A stretch of 64,000 nucleotides of DNA from Antitrichia curtipendula (GCA_951230915.1 OX579634.1:48373570-48437569); one strand, 5' to 3'; numbered from the stretch's first letter, positions 12,124 to 22,229 are shown. Numbers and translations are program-made. The notes: generated by a model not told the origin, from the letters alone.

Positions 12124-12464
12124 CTTCATTTATGAGTAGAGTGCCATAGGGATTGCTCATGGAAGATGGCGCACTTGTCCATCATAGCAAACTATGTGAA
12201 GAATGGAGACAAACACACCTTTTGGAGAAGCTCGATTGGCCTGCAAATTCTCCCAATCTCAATCCAGTTGAGAACCTTTGAAAGATTTTGAAAGATGCTG
12301 TGCAACATGGCCCAATATGTCCAAAAGAATTAGATGACTTAAAGGTAGTTATTGAAAGAGAGTGGAGGTTAATCAATGGTACAGAGCTCCTTCAACTATG
12401 TCATTCTACGCCCTCTAGGTTACAAGCAGTGATTGAGGCAAATGGAGGACATACACGTTGGTAG
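11459..12464 (+). pseudogene. Broken Tc1-like (DD34E) transposase
   Basis: This is the cut-and-paste transposase of the surrounding Tc1 element, now inactive. From ATG at 11459 the frame reads into a homeodomain-like helix-turn-helix region (IAAIVGVHVRTVQRVVKKF) after a TGA at 11519-11521. Another stop (about 11783) and a frame change follow. The next part holds WTDES, with the first catalytic D, and SGRTSLMIWGAF. After a further break at about 12135, MEDGALVHH (from 12159) supplies the second D and WPANSPNLNPVENL the E. Exactly 34 residues separate the second D from the E, which is the DD34E signature of true Tc1-like enzymes. A TGA replaces the tryptophan codon after VENL. The C-terminus (RLQAVIEANGGHTRW) ends at 12462-12464, overlapping the inner edge of the right arm. 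At least four lesions are present. Confidence 0.85.
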
Positions 12465-13383
12465 ATTATAAATACAAATTTTTGTATAAATTTTTTGACC
12501 TTGAAATTTGGCTTGAATGTTGTTAACATAAAGAGCATGTTGTGCCAAAAATTCCATGGTAAATAGACAATTTCTCAACCGTTGGGAGGGTGTCAAAGTT
12601 GGTAGCAATGAAATGGTTTCCCCGCCATTGTTTCCCACAACTACACATGTTGGTAGATTGTGGATTTCTTTTTTTGTGTAAATATTTTGACCTTCAAATT
12701 TGGCACACATGTTATTAGCATAGAGGGTATCTTGTGCAAAAATATTCATGGTAAATAAGTAAAATTTCAGCCCTTAGGAGGGTGTCAAAGTTGGAAGTAG
12801 TGAAATGATTTTTCACAGCTACACATGTTGGTAGATTTTGAATGGGTTTTTTTCGTATAACTTTTTTGGCTTTGAAACTTGTCACAAATATTATTAACAT
12901 AGAAATCACTTTGTGGAAAAAATTTCATAGTAAATAAGCAATTTTTCAGCCCTTGGGAGGGTGTCAAAGTTGAAGTAGTGAAACGGTTTTCACAATTGTT
13001 TCTCAAAACGACACATGTTGGTAGATTGTTAATATCATTTTTTGTATTAATCTTTTGGCCTTGAAATTTTTATAATATTTTATTAACATAAAGAGTTTTT
13101 TTTCCAAGAATTTCATGGCAAAAAAAAATAATTCAATCTTTGGGAGGCTGTCAAAGTTGGCAGCAGTGAAAAAATTTCCACAGCTACCAATGTTGGTAGA
13201 TTTTGAATAGCTTTTTTTCGGTGAATTTTCTGACCTTGAAATTTGTCATAAATATAATTAACTTAAAGATGATGTTGTGGTAAAATACCAATTTTTGAGC
13301 TCTCGGGAGGCTTTCAAAGTTGGTAGTACTGAAATTTTTCTCACTGCGAATTCGAAAACTACATTTTGATTGGTACCCCACTG
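12450..13383 (-). repeat. Right arm of Tc1 element: subterminal repeats
   Basis: This is the inverted counterpart of 8365-9294, with the same five-unit structure in mirror order. The two arms are very similar, with only scattered differences visible by eye (for example TGTACACTGG against CCACTGTACA at the tips). High arm similarity suggests fairly recent insertion or gene conversion, or is a limit of reading by eye. Confidence 0.75.
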
Positions 13384-13968
13384 TACAATTTCAAATGATC
13401 TAAAATTTTCAAGCATGTAGACATTTGCCTTGAAGAATGAACACAAAGAATTACATCTATTTTGGACATTTTTTCATAATGATTTGACCGTGTGAAGTGC
13501 AGCTGCTTTGTTTTTTGCAGTTCCCCAAAAGGGATTATTGTCTCTTCAAATGCTAATATCTTGCAATCTGCATGGTGGAATTTTCTAATTTTTTTCCACA
13601 TCTTCTCAATCTAACGTACTACAAGATCCTACAGTTACATGTGTCCCAAAATGGGTTTTGTCTAAAATTTTGTATTTATATTAGAAATGGGAGTTTGGGA
13701 GTGTTTTGTTGAAAACATAGTCAAAATCCTGTAAGGGTTAATTGTGAATTTTGTCCCAATTGTAACAATGGTGCTTGAGGAAGGTTTAACTAAGAATAGA
13801 ATCAAAGAAACACACACCATGAAATTTCATCATGTTTTTTTCTCAAACTGTAGCTCCTAGTCCCGCATTGCATACATTTTATTTTATTTTATTCTTTCTC
13901 TTGAAACCAATGAACCAAAACTTCATTGCATACATAAGAGGCCAAATAAGGTAGGATGTTCTAAAAGT

Positions 13969-14093
13969 GCATAGGCTCTAAATTGCCCACCTCCTCAAAT
14001 GTACACTATTTGTATATGTCACTTTTTTGCAGTCTTCAACAATGTAAAAATAGTGTACATTTTAGAGGGGTGGGTAATTTTAGAGCCCTATGC
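13969..14093. repeat. Short palindromic element
   Basis: GCATAGGCTCTAAATTGCCC, then CACCTC and AATGTACACTATT, is mirrored by AATAGTGTACATTTTAGAGG and then GGGTAATTTTAGAGCCCTATGC. This gives a roughly 125-bp imperfect palindrome that could fold into a long hairpin. The preceding GGTAGGATGTTCTAAAAGTGC resembles the terminus of the element at 25040, so it may be a derivative of that family. Confidence 0.6.
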
Positions 14094-14512
14094 CATTTCA
14101 ATTTCAAATTTTCATAACTAATTCGACAAAGCTCCAAAAAATATGAAACAACTTGGATTAGATGCCAATTCTAGTTGTCTTTCAAGGAAAATTTACTGAA
14201 AAATTCAACAAGCTTCACCTCCCCCAAAATGAATTTCAGCACTTAGGTGGGCTTCGCCACTGCAAACCACAAATGCAACCAGAAACGCAATTGTTGCGTG
14301 AAGGTGCATTTTGGGGCTCCATCTTAGGCACGCAAAAGGATTTCCAATTTTCTTGGGCAACGCTACAAGCCTCCATCCACGCCATATTCAAGGTCTTTTT
14401 TGTCCACTCAAGAATTCACACGCAAGAATTCACACAAGGATTCATGACACCAACTCTTCGAATCATTGATTGCGTCAGAATTTTGATTCACCGATTGCAT
14501 CGAGATTAAGGA

Positions 14513-14874
14513 TAGTCACACCTTCATTCCGCACTTGGAGAATGGAGAACGGAGACGTGGCGGCTTAGGGTTGACCCTCCACAATAGAATATTCTTAACT
14601 AGTTATATCTTCCGCATTCCTAGTCTTCACCTCCGGAGGTGAATAATGGGAGTGGTGAAGACTTGTTCATTTAAATATATTCTCCATCTTGCGTTGTACA
14701 CCACCTTCATGTTCATCCTACGCTCCACATCAAATGTTGGTCTCCAATTCTCCAAACAACTTTGGGGGGTGTCACACCTTCTTCACCCACCGCGGTTCCC
14801 CACTGGCTCCCTCCAAACCCTCACAAACTTGTCATTCTCCATTCTCCAACAGCTCGGTGAAGAAGGTGTGACTA
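14513..14874. mobile_element. MITE-like inverted-repeat element
   Basis: The left end TAGTCACACCTTC and GGAGAATGGAGAA are mirrored by TTCTCCATTCTCC and GAAGGTGTGACTA at the right end, giving split terminal inverted repeats around about 362 bp. Flanks 14480 and 14886 carry similar AATTTTGAT.CACC.ATT sequence but no clean duplication, so the class is unassigned. Confidence 0.5.
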
Positions 14875-14949
14875 CCCGTATTGCTTCAAAATTTTGATAC
14901 ACCAATTTCCAAATCAGTTTGAGATTCACCGACGAAACCAGTTTGAGAA

Positions 14950-15127
14950 TTTGGATGATCAATTCGATTGCAATGATCGATGACCAATTTGATTGCAATG
15001 ATCGATGATCAATTTGATTTGCAATGATCGATGATCAATTTGATTTGCAATGATCGATGATCAATTTGTTTGCAATGATCGATGATCAGTTCGTTTGCAA
15101 TGATCGATGATCAATTCGATTGCAATG
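14950..15127 (+). repeat. Tandem ~27-bp repeat (TGCAATGATCGATGAT)
   Basis: About six direct units contain TGCAATGATCGATGATCAAT with small changes (ATT/TTG, CAG/CAA). The unit is itself rich in the palindrome ATGATCGATGATCAAT. A few degenerate units continue to about 15200. No function is evident. Confidence 0.8.
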
Positions 15128-15259
15128 AATAATGACCAATTGGAATGGGATGCTGCAAGAGTTCGATGTTCGATGTTCGAAGAATAATTCGATGATCGAT
15201 GATTGAACAATTCGAGAATTTTGATTTACCGCAGACAAAAGACCGATGATGAAAAAAAC

Positions 15260-15937
15260 CCATGACAGAAGGTACTGAACCTGCCACGCGACTCCACTCT
15301 CGAAAAAGGGCAGGTCTTCACGGTCCACATGAAGTGCATGCGGTGGAGCTGCTCGTACAAGCCAAGTGGCCTGGGAGCGAGGGAAACGAGGCATTGCAAC
15401 ACGGACACTTTTACGTAGCTCTCTACAGTAAGTCCCCTCAGCTGTGCTTGGTCTAAGATAAGAGCAGTCAATGTGCGTGTGCATTTTCCGAGGAAAGTTG
15501 GGTGCCGAGGTACTTCGCGGGTACACAAGTACAGTCTCCCCCTCCAGAGTCTGTCCAGATCGAGAAACCGACCCAGCCAGGCAGGCGGGCGGCTTTTCCA
15601 GTCCTCTGCCCTTTGCTCAGGCAGGGGAGTCTGCGTAGATTCCTTTCCAGGAGCTGAAGCTTGTCCAGCCTCCCGCAGTCGAACATGGGCCTGCCTGCCT
15701 GCCTGCCTGCCTGCAGCAGGAAAGGACTGGACCAGGAGAAACAACACGACACAAAGGAAAAAATAATGCACATGAACACACGGCAGCTCAGCAGCTTCTA
15801 TAAAACATTCACGCCAGTAGCCCAATAACTGAGACGGAATCTTCACTTGGGGAGCACAGTAAAACACAGACAGCTTGACGGGCCCTTGAGACATGAAGAC
15901 CAGCCGGGACTGTAAATAAGGTGGGCGCCCCAAGTGA
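15260..15937. other. GC-rich island of unknown content
   Basis: About 680 bp are far GC-richer than the neighbourhood and include a (TGCC)n run at about 15693-15713. Open frames occur on both strands, the longest 235 codons on the minus strand (15226-15933), but the predicted proteins are compositionally odd and match nothing I know. Overlapping frames are expected in GC-rich DNA. The island ends at the left terminus of the Harbinger element. It could be a host exon or promoter fragment, or an older GC-rich transposon. Confidence 0.3.
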
Positions 15938-16327
15938 GAGCATCTCCACCGGTTCCCTCTAAATCCGACGCGCTACATCTGATTTGGAGTGTGTCAGGGA
16001 GGACTACGGGACCGGCATTGCTAGAGAGACCCACCAGTCTCTTGGCATTGGGTGCGACTTGTCAGGCTAAACAAGGTTTTACTAAAAGCAACGGCATGTG
16101 ACATTAATGCCGGTCAGGCCATCAAGCACCGGGTGGATGATTGGTCATTGGGATGTGGGTGATCGGTCATCGGGCTGCTGTGAAGAAAAAAAAATTGATG
16201 AACACAGGCACTGAGGCGCAGACTGGGAGCTCTTTTTGAGTTCTGGCTTCAAGCTCTGAGTGTGTTTCACCTTGGTTGAGAGTCATTGTTTGACGTTTTG
16301 AGGTTGTGTTTTTTCTAACTATTCACC

Positions 16328-17615
16328 ATGGATGAGTGGAGGGCCCGGCTTGTTGCTGCTAGAGATAGGATGAGGGAAGATGATTTGGAAGATGACGCTA
16401 TGTTGAGCTTTGTGCAAGGAATAGGGTTTACAAACGATGAACATGTTGTGCCTCGTGTGCGAGGTGGGTCTCGTCGTGGTAAAGCACCTAATGTTGAGAG
16501 GTTTAGAGGGGCCATGCATGACCGTATGATGCAAGATTATTTTGCGGATTTGCCAGTGTACGGGCCAGCCCTTTTCCGGCGACGCTATCGCATGCAACGC
16601 CCGTTGTTGTTGTACATAATTGAGAAGGTGTGCACCCGTGATGATTATTTTATGCAGAAGAGAGATTGCACTGGGTTTATCCCCGCATCAAAAGATCACT
16701 TCTGCATTGCGTATGTTGTGTTACGGGGTTGGTGCGGATGCTACAGACGAGTACTGCAAGACAAGCGAAACTACTGCCATGGAGTCACTCAAGCGATTTT
16801 GTGTGGCTGTGTGTGCTGAGTTTGAGGGCTACCATCTTCGACAGCCTACACGTGTTGATTTGGAGAAGCAGTTTGCTATCAATGAAGCACGTGGTTTCCC
16901 AGGTATGTTTGCATCTTTGGATTGCATGCATTACGGTTGGAAGAACTGTCCAGTTGCATGGCAGGGGGATTGGGGGGATAAAGACGGTCAACGCTCTATT
17001 ATCTTGGAGGCCATTGCAGATGGAAGGTTGCATATTTGGCACGTTTTTTTTGGGCTCCCTGGTTCAAACAACGATCTAAATGTTTTAGATCGTTCTCCCC
17101 TTGTCCGGAACTTGTTGACAAGTTCTGGACATGGCATGACTTTTGTGGTTAACGGTTGTCAATACAACCGTTACTATTTACTTACCGACGGGATCTATCC
17201 TCGTTGGTCATGCTTCGTTCAGAGCATTCATTTGCCACAGGATGAAAAGAGGGCTCATTTTGCTCAGAGACAGGAGGCAGTGAGAAAAGATGTCGAACGG
17301 TGTTTTGGGGTTCTTCAAGCATGTTTTGCGATTATCCGCAATCCTAGTCGCCAGTGGAGCATGGATGTCATATCAGACATCATAATCACATGTTGTATTT
17401 TACACAACATGATACTTGAAGATGAAGAGGGAGTTGAAGGCTTAGAGGATATCTTTGGAGAGTTACCAGGGGATACTATTCCTATGCATAGAGACCTCAC
17501 TTTTGGAGAGCTAGTGGAGGGCACTCTAGAGATAGAAAATGCAGATGCACATTTTGATCTGAGGGGAGACCTCATTGAGCACTTGTGGACCTTGAAAGGG
17601 TCTACTTTAGCATAG
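16328..17615 (+). pseudogene. PIF/Harbinger transposase with one frameshift
   Basis: This is a DDE nuclease of the HARBI1/ALP1 type (DDE_4 family), which cuts element ends and inserts at 3-bp targets. ATG at 16328 begins a frame reading through FADLPVYGPALFRRRYRM and EKVCTRDDYFMQKRDCTG. The protein then continues one frame over (LSPHQKITSALRMLCYGV) to a stop at 17613-17615. A single-base loss at about 16670-16678 explains this. The catalytic triad is intact: D in ASLDCMHY (codon 16920-16922), D in SNNDLNVLD, and E in RKDVERCFGVLQ. The combined length of about 430 residues is normal for the family. The protein is otherwise undamaged, so the element is young, or the frameshift could be a sequencing error. 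It lies inside intact TIRs with a TGA duplication. Confidence 0.88.
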
Positions 17616-18559
17616 AGCATAGATCTTCAGCTTTTATTGTTCTAGTATTATAAAGGTTTGGATTTTCTATTTTTCAAACCTTTTGTATTTTCCATATCTA
17701 TTATATATTTTTCATATTTGGTCTTTCATATTATCCACTTCTATTGTGTGCATTTCCAATAAAGTGTCCCCTTAAATCTCTTATATCTTTTTCAGCTTTC
17801 ACATTTCGGTTTGGGCATTCACCTAGTTTATTTTTGGCTTTCATCTATTTTTTTTCTTGTCTTTCACTTATTTTTCTTTGGCATTCACCTCTTTTTTTTT
17901 TGGCTTTCACCTATTTATTTTAGCAATCACCTAATTTTTGGGGGGCTTTCAACTAATCAAAGTACATTAAGGCATTAAGCATTGTGGATTAAGCATCTTC
18001 ATCTATAGAAACGTCCATAATACCATAATGAGGGAATTTGCAACACTACTCACTAAAAAAGTACTCAAATTAGTCAAAAACCCTTCAAAAATTTGGATGA
18101 AAAAATAATTTTTTCCATCATACAATCTTAGATGAATTCATCCATTGGAATCTTAGCGCCCACACTTCACATCAACGTTATAGGATTAACCTTGAAAGAG
18201 AAGAAGCTTTGTGACTCAAACAAGAGTGTACCAACAACAGTTATTGAAGCCCCCAAATAATACTCCCTTTGTTCCAAAATAATCTTTAGGTTTAACAAAA
18301 TATTCAGGATTACAAACAAAAAGTGGTTGAAAACTAGAGTAGAGCATCAGCTTACAGCTCAAACAGATAGACCTACTGGAATCCCGTTCAAAAAATATTG
18401 GTATACTTTAGACCCACAAGATAGCCATGGACAATGAACATTTTAGTATTTTGTAGACATTTGTATAGGAATTTAACAAAAATGACAATACGCCTTAAGC
18501 CAGAAATTGTATAATTCATGTTTACATATATGTATATATATATTTCAATACTTGCAAAT

Positions 18560-19610
18560 TAAAAAATTTGTGTACATGTTGCTTACTATATTAGTCACCT
18601 ACCTGTCAAATTGTTGAAGCATTGGACACTTTTTGAATTTTCACAATTTTTTGATTGTTTTAACTGCAAATTATTATTACAAATTGAATTTGGCATTGAC
18701 TTTTTTAATTCTACATGTTGGTGTGCTTGCTTAGGGTTAGTTGAAACTATTGGGAAGTTTTAAGACCATTTCTAAACTTTGAAGGCGTACAATTTATGAG
18801 ATTGGTTGAATTGTGACTAATGTGACTAATACCCCCAAGGGGTATTAGTCACATTAGTCACAATTGACTAAACATAGCCATAACTTTGCCTTGGGAGGAT
18901 GAAACTTTCTAAAAACTTATGTACATGTGGCTTACTATATTAGGCACCTATATGTCAATTTGTAGAAGCATTGGACACTTTTTGAATTTTTGACAATTTT
19001 TTGATTGTTTTAACTCCAAATTATAATAAAAATGGATTTGGCATTGACTTTTCTAATTTTACATGTTGGCATGCTTGTTTAGGGTTAGTCGAAACTATTG
19101 GGAAGTTTTGGGACCATTTCCAATCTTTGAAGGCATACAATTTATGAGATTGGTTGAATTGTGACTAGTGTGACTAATACCCCTTGGGGGTATTAGTCAC
19201 ATTAGTCACAGTTGAGTAAACATAGCCACAACTTTGTCTTGGGAGGGTGAAACTTTCTAAAATTTTGTGTACATGTGGCTTACTATATTAGGCACCTATA
19301 TGTCAGTTTATAGAAGCATTGAACACTTTTTGAATTTTTGACAATTTTTTGATTGTTTTAACTCCAAATTATTTTTAAAATAGGATTTGGCATTGACTTT
19401 TCTAATTTTACATGTTGGCATGCTTGCTTAGGGTTAACTGAAACTATTGGGAAGTTTTGGGACCATTTCCAATTTTTGAAGGCATACAATTTATGAGATT
19501 GGTTGAATTGTGACTAATGTGATTAATACCCCTTGGGGGTATTAGGCACATTAGTCACAATTGAATAAACTTTGCGAGAACTTTGTCTTTGGTTCTTAGT
19601 CAATGGATAA
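18560..19610 (+). repeat. Three-unit ~348-bp tandem array inside Harbinger
   Basis: Direct units start at GTACATGTKGCTTAC at 18572, 18921 and 19269 (periods 349 and 348). Each carries TTGAAGCATTGGACAC or close variants, ATTTTTTGATTGTTTTAACT, and GGTTAGT.GAAACTATTGGG. Each also holds a hairpin of GTGACTAATGTGACTAATAC and its inverse around CCCC..GGGG. The units are about equally similar, so the array probably arose by local duplication after the element formed. Confidence 0.85.
18809..18865. repeat. Near-perfect hairpin in unit 1 of the array
   Basis: AATTGTGACTAATGTGACTA followed by ATACCCC pairs with its inverse GGGGTAT and TAGTCACATTAGTCACAATT. The stem is about 27 bp with almost no loop. 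Equivalent hairpins occur in units 2 and 3 (about 19156-19214 and 19506-19563) with a few mismatches. Confidence 0.85.
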
Positions 19611-20262
19611 TTCCATGAAAAAACTGAAAAGAGTTTAAATTTCTTCTTAGTCCCTCAAGAGGACCAATTAAAAAACTCATATCTTTTTTTTGTTCCAAAA
19701 TAGATCTAAGAACAAAAAACATAAATTTAAATCTCCTTATGGACAATTGATAAGTCCTATTTTCAAATTTTAAGTTTAAATGTATTTTGGTGAATTGATG
19801 AGGCCTTGTAAATCAATTTAAGTGTAAATCTCATTCTAGTTCCAAAATGGAAGATACAACTTTCCATAAAGAAATCCGCCTGCTTGAGCTCGAAGTTGTG
19901 TTGCTTCGGTTGAAAAACCCACTTGCTGTGCCTCGCTTGTTGGGCAGCTGCTCCTCCTGCCCGAACTGCACCCCCCACGCGGCGCCATTGAAATAGGTGC
20001 TGAGACTTGGTCTTCTCGTCAGTGCCGTGCCTGGAGTCAAACGTGCGAGGGACGGGAGCTTCAAGTGCGGCGACAAAAACTTTCAGTGACCGGCGTTGAA
20101 AACATTTAGAGGCTGCAACTAGTGGGTCCTTATTTTGCTTAAGGCCACGGGAAACCCTTTGAAGGGACCATTTAGAGTGAACCGGTGGAGATGCTCTGAG
20201 CCACTCACTGATCCCAACCGTCATCTTCACTCTCCAAAATCAATTATGTACCTATGAATGAC

Positions 20263-20492
20263 CGGGGTGAATTGACACCCTTGCTCGTCCCTACTGGAAA
20301 ACCCTTAAGTTTTTTATTTTTTATGCATCAATTTTTTTGCAAATTTTGAATTCATATTTGCAATCAGAGGCCCCTAATTAGCCAAGGGAGATTGTAGAAA
20401 ATAGATTTTACATGGCACAAAATAGGGGATTTTTTTTTTTATATGCCCCCCTGGATGGACTTTGGCAGGACAAGCGAGGGGGTCAGTTCACC
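20263..20492. mobile_element. MITE family G, copy 1
   Basis: The left end GGGGTGAATTGACACCCTTG + CTCGTCC is mirrored at the right by GGACAAGCGAGGGGGTCAGT + TCACC. The interior shares TTTTGCAAATTTTGAATTCA + TATTTGC with the copy at 22015-22220. The 12-mer AATTATGTACCT occurs on both sides (20242 and 20497), a possible target duplication displaced from the left end by about 9 bases. The superfamily is unassigned. Confidence 0.65.
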
Positions 20493-21028
20493 TGTGAATT
20501 ATGTACCTGTGTTTTGTTCCTTTGTAATTTATGTATAGGATATCCATGTGTCCCTTCAAGTTCTTTGGTGCGTTGGAACTTCCTTTCACTTGTCAATAAG
20601 GGCCAACTCACATGTGAGCATAGTAGATAAGTTTACTACTAATTCACATCCAAAAAGATAGAAGCGGCTCTCCTAATTGTCTTGCCGGGGTGGGCAAGCG
20701 GGAAAAGAAGAGCTCCATTTTCAATTGATATGGGCGGACAACCCCATTGGTGGAGGTTAGTCAATCTTGAGAGAATCTACTATGTGTTGAATTCTTATCG
20801 AATCCGTCCTTCACATGAAAGTGCAATTGACATTTCGTCCTATAGCACCCCTTGATGCGCTTTGCCCACTAGACAAGCGTATGAGGAAATCCTAAGGATC
20901 TTTTGCCATGCTCCATTGGTGGGCAAAGTTGACATGGGGAGCTACATGGGTTCAAAGTGAGCAATTGCTTGGCAAGAGGCATGCCAAGAGAGTCAATGGA
21001 AATTTGACCAGTTTAACGATAGTAATAA

Positions 21029-21395
21029 GAGCATCCCCACGCGTCTTGTAAAATGCAAGCCAAGTTGCAAGCCAATCAATCCAATTTGCAAGCTAGGGAT
21101 GATGGATCGCCCCACCCATAGCCTCTTAAGAGCCCATCGCCACCCAATTGGCTACGTCCACAATCACGGATCAAGTACTTGTTTGGTGGAAAAGTGCAAA
21201 AGGTGCTTGTCTCATGTGGTTTGCAAGCCGGTTTGCAAGCCACCCCTTGGTTTGCAAAAGAGCCCGGTTTTGCAAGCCACCCGCGGCTTTGGGCTTGGCC
21301 TCTTAACAAGTTCATCCATTATGCAAGACGGGTGGGACAATTTTGCAAGCCGGTGGCAACAAGTCATCCGTTTTACAAGACAAGTGGGCATGCTC
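21029..21395. mobile_element. Tourist-type Harbinger MITE
   Basis: The termini are GAGCATCCCCACGCGTCTTG plus TAAAA and the inverse TTTTA plus CAAGACAAGTGGGCATGCTC. The flanks are TAA on both sides (TAATAA in fact, 21023-21028 and 21396-21401), the canonical TWA target of PIF/Harbinger. The terminus GAGCATC.CCAC matches that of the full-length element at 15938-20196. The interior is filled with TTGCAAGCC motifs and codes for nothing. It could be cross-mobilised by that element's transposase family; this is inference. Confidence 0.8.
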
Positions 21396-21787
21396 TAATA
21401 ACTAGGCACAACAGCTAAAAGTGTCGGTTTGGGGGTAAGTTGCTGGAGGAAAGAGTCCTGTCCTGTAGGAATATTTGGAGCTTGCACTCAGCTACCCTGC
21501 TCTCTACCCAAATGAAAGTCGTGGGTGGAATGGCACCCAATTGGTCGTTCCACTTTTCTTTGCATGACCTGGTATGGGAAGGCTCCCCTTTACACTTTAT
21601 TTTTATTTTTTTTGACACAAATGAAACGGGATTTCATTGCAACCCCTTTACACTTTACAGGGCCACTGAATAAGTACAGTAGTCCAGACGACATTATTGG
21701 GAGTAGTTCACACTGTTAGTTAGCGTGGGCCATCCCTATTTTAAGGAACAAAGATAGTTTAGGGCACTAACTTACAGACACTCACGG

Positions 21788-22003
21788 ACCCCAGTCACTA
21801 ACTCCCACCGGAACTGGAGCCGTGCGGGCGCTAACTGAAGCCAATGCAAGCGGGCAGGAGAATGCGAGGCAGGGCGGCCCAAGCGGTAGGGCCACCCTCC
21901 ACACATCGCAACCCTCCATCCACTCCGCATCCGTTCCTCATCGAAATCCCACCCCAGGTTAGCGGCCGCACGGCTCCAGTTCCGGTGGGAGTTAGTGACT
22001 GGG
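21788..22003. mobile_element. Mutator-like MITE with 9-bp duplication
   Basis: A 216-bp unit has long inverted ends: CCCCAGTCACTAACTCCCAC + CGGAACTGGAGCCGTGCGG, with the mirror image at about 21965-22003. It is flanked by the identical 9-mer CACTCACGG at 21779-21787 and 22004-22012. Nine-base duplications with long inverted ends are characteristic of Mutator-like elements. The GC-rich interior has open frames on both strands that are products of the palindrome rather than genes. Confidence 0.8.
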
Positions 22004-22014
22004 CACTCACGGCC

Positions 22015-22220
22015 GGGGTGAACTGGCCCCCTCGCTCAGCCCTGCGGGCAAACCCTGTTTTTTCACATGATTTTTTTTGCAAATTTTGAATTCATATTTG
22101 CGATCAGAGATCCCAAACTTGTTAAATGAAGTCAAGAATATATCCTGGAACAGCCCAAAATAGGGGGCTTTTTTTTACATGCACCTCTGGTGAGGCCGAG
22201 TAAGGGGGCCAGTTCACCCC
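22015..22220. mobile_element. MITE family G, copy 2
   Basis: The ends are GGGGTGAACTGGCCCCCTCG on the left and CGAGTAAGGGGGCCAGTTCA + CCCC on the right. The shared interior is TTTTTTTGCAAATTTTGAAT and CAGCCCAAAATAGGGGG. It starts three bases beyond the right duplication of the Mutator-like MITE, so the two elements are back to back. Confidence 0.7.
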
Positions 22221-22229
22221 TGCCCGGGC

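Larger units (their letters stand above)
8365..13383 (+). mobile_element. Tc1/mariner element with ~0.93-kb inverted arms
   Basis: The ends are CACTGGGGTACCAATC on the left and its inverse (CAGTGGGGTACCAATC) on the right, flanked by TA on both sides (8363-8364 and 13384-13385). The uninterrupted site TGTTGTACAATT is preserved in the relative at about 27260, which confirms a TA duplication. The inverted arms run about 8365-9294 and 12450-13383, each built from five 175-190-bp subrepeats. The interior carries a broken transposase. The apparent length of 5.0 kb is inflated by a duplication around an N gap (10693-10892); without it the element would be about 3.6 kb. Confidence 0.85.
7803..13741. 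mobile_element. piggyBac-like element split by Tc1 insertion
   Basis: The left edge is TTAACCCCTAAAAGACCA (7803-7820). The right edge is TCCTGTAAGGGTTAA, ending at 13741. Between them lies a complete Tc1-like element (8365-13383). With that insertion removed, 8262-8364 joined to 13384-13741 is colinear with 27170-27630, an undisrupted relative. The host element was about 0.9 kb before insertion, similar to copy 1. Confidence 0.6.
13742..15937. other. Gene-free stretch with small repeats
   Basis: It contains two inverted-repeat elements (13969-14093 and 14513-14874), a short tandem array (14950-15127) and a GC-rich island (15260-15937), listed separately. A frame of 115 codons at 14162-14509 resembles nothing known. 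Nothing else was recognised. Confidence 0.5.
15938..20196 (+). mobile_element. Full-length PIF/Harbinger element
   Basis: A 4259-bp unit has inverted termini GAGCATCTCCACCGGTTC at the left and the reverse complement at the right (about 20179-20196); similarity continues inward to CTCTAAAT. It is flanked by a 3-bp TGA on both sides (15935-15937 and 20197-20199). Three-base duplication and the GAGCATCTCC terminus fit PIF/Harbinger, although TWA is the commoner target. It encodes an ALP1/HARBI1-type transposase (16328-17615). No Myb-like partner gene is recognised inside; a decayed Myb/SANT-like domain lies elsewhere, at 45.6 kb. A three-unit tandem array occupies its 3' part. Confidence 0.85.

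Noticed and set aside
15226..15933. 235-codon minus-strand open frame
   Set aside because: It lies in a GC-rich island with overlapping frames on both strands, no recognisable domain and odd composition. Not called as a gene.
19763..20230. 155-codon minus-strand open frame near the right Harbinger end
   Set aside because: It overlaps the terminal inverted repeat and GC-rich subterminal sequence. No domain is recognisable, and no similarity to Myb-like partner proteins was seen.
21831..22089. Overlapping 80-codon frames on both strands
   Set aside because: They fall in the palindromic Mutator-like MITE and are explained by its inverted repeats.
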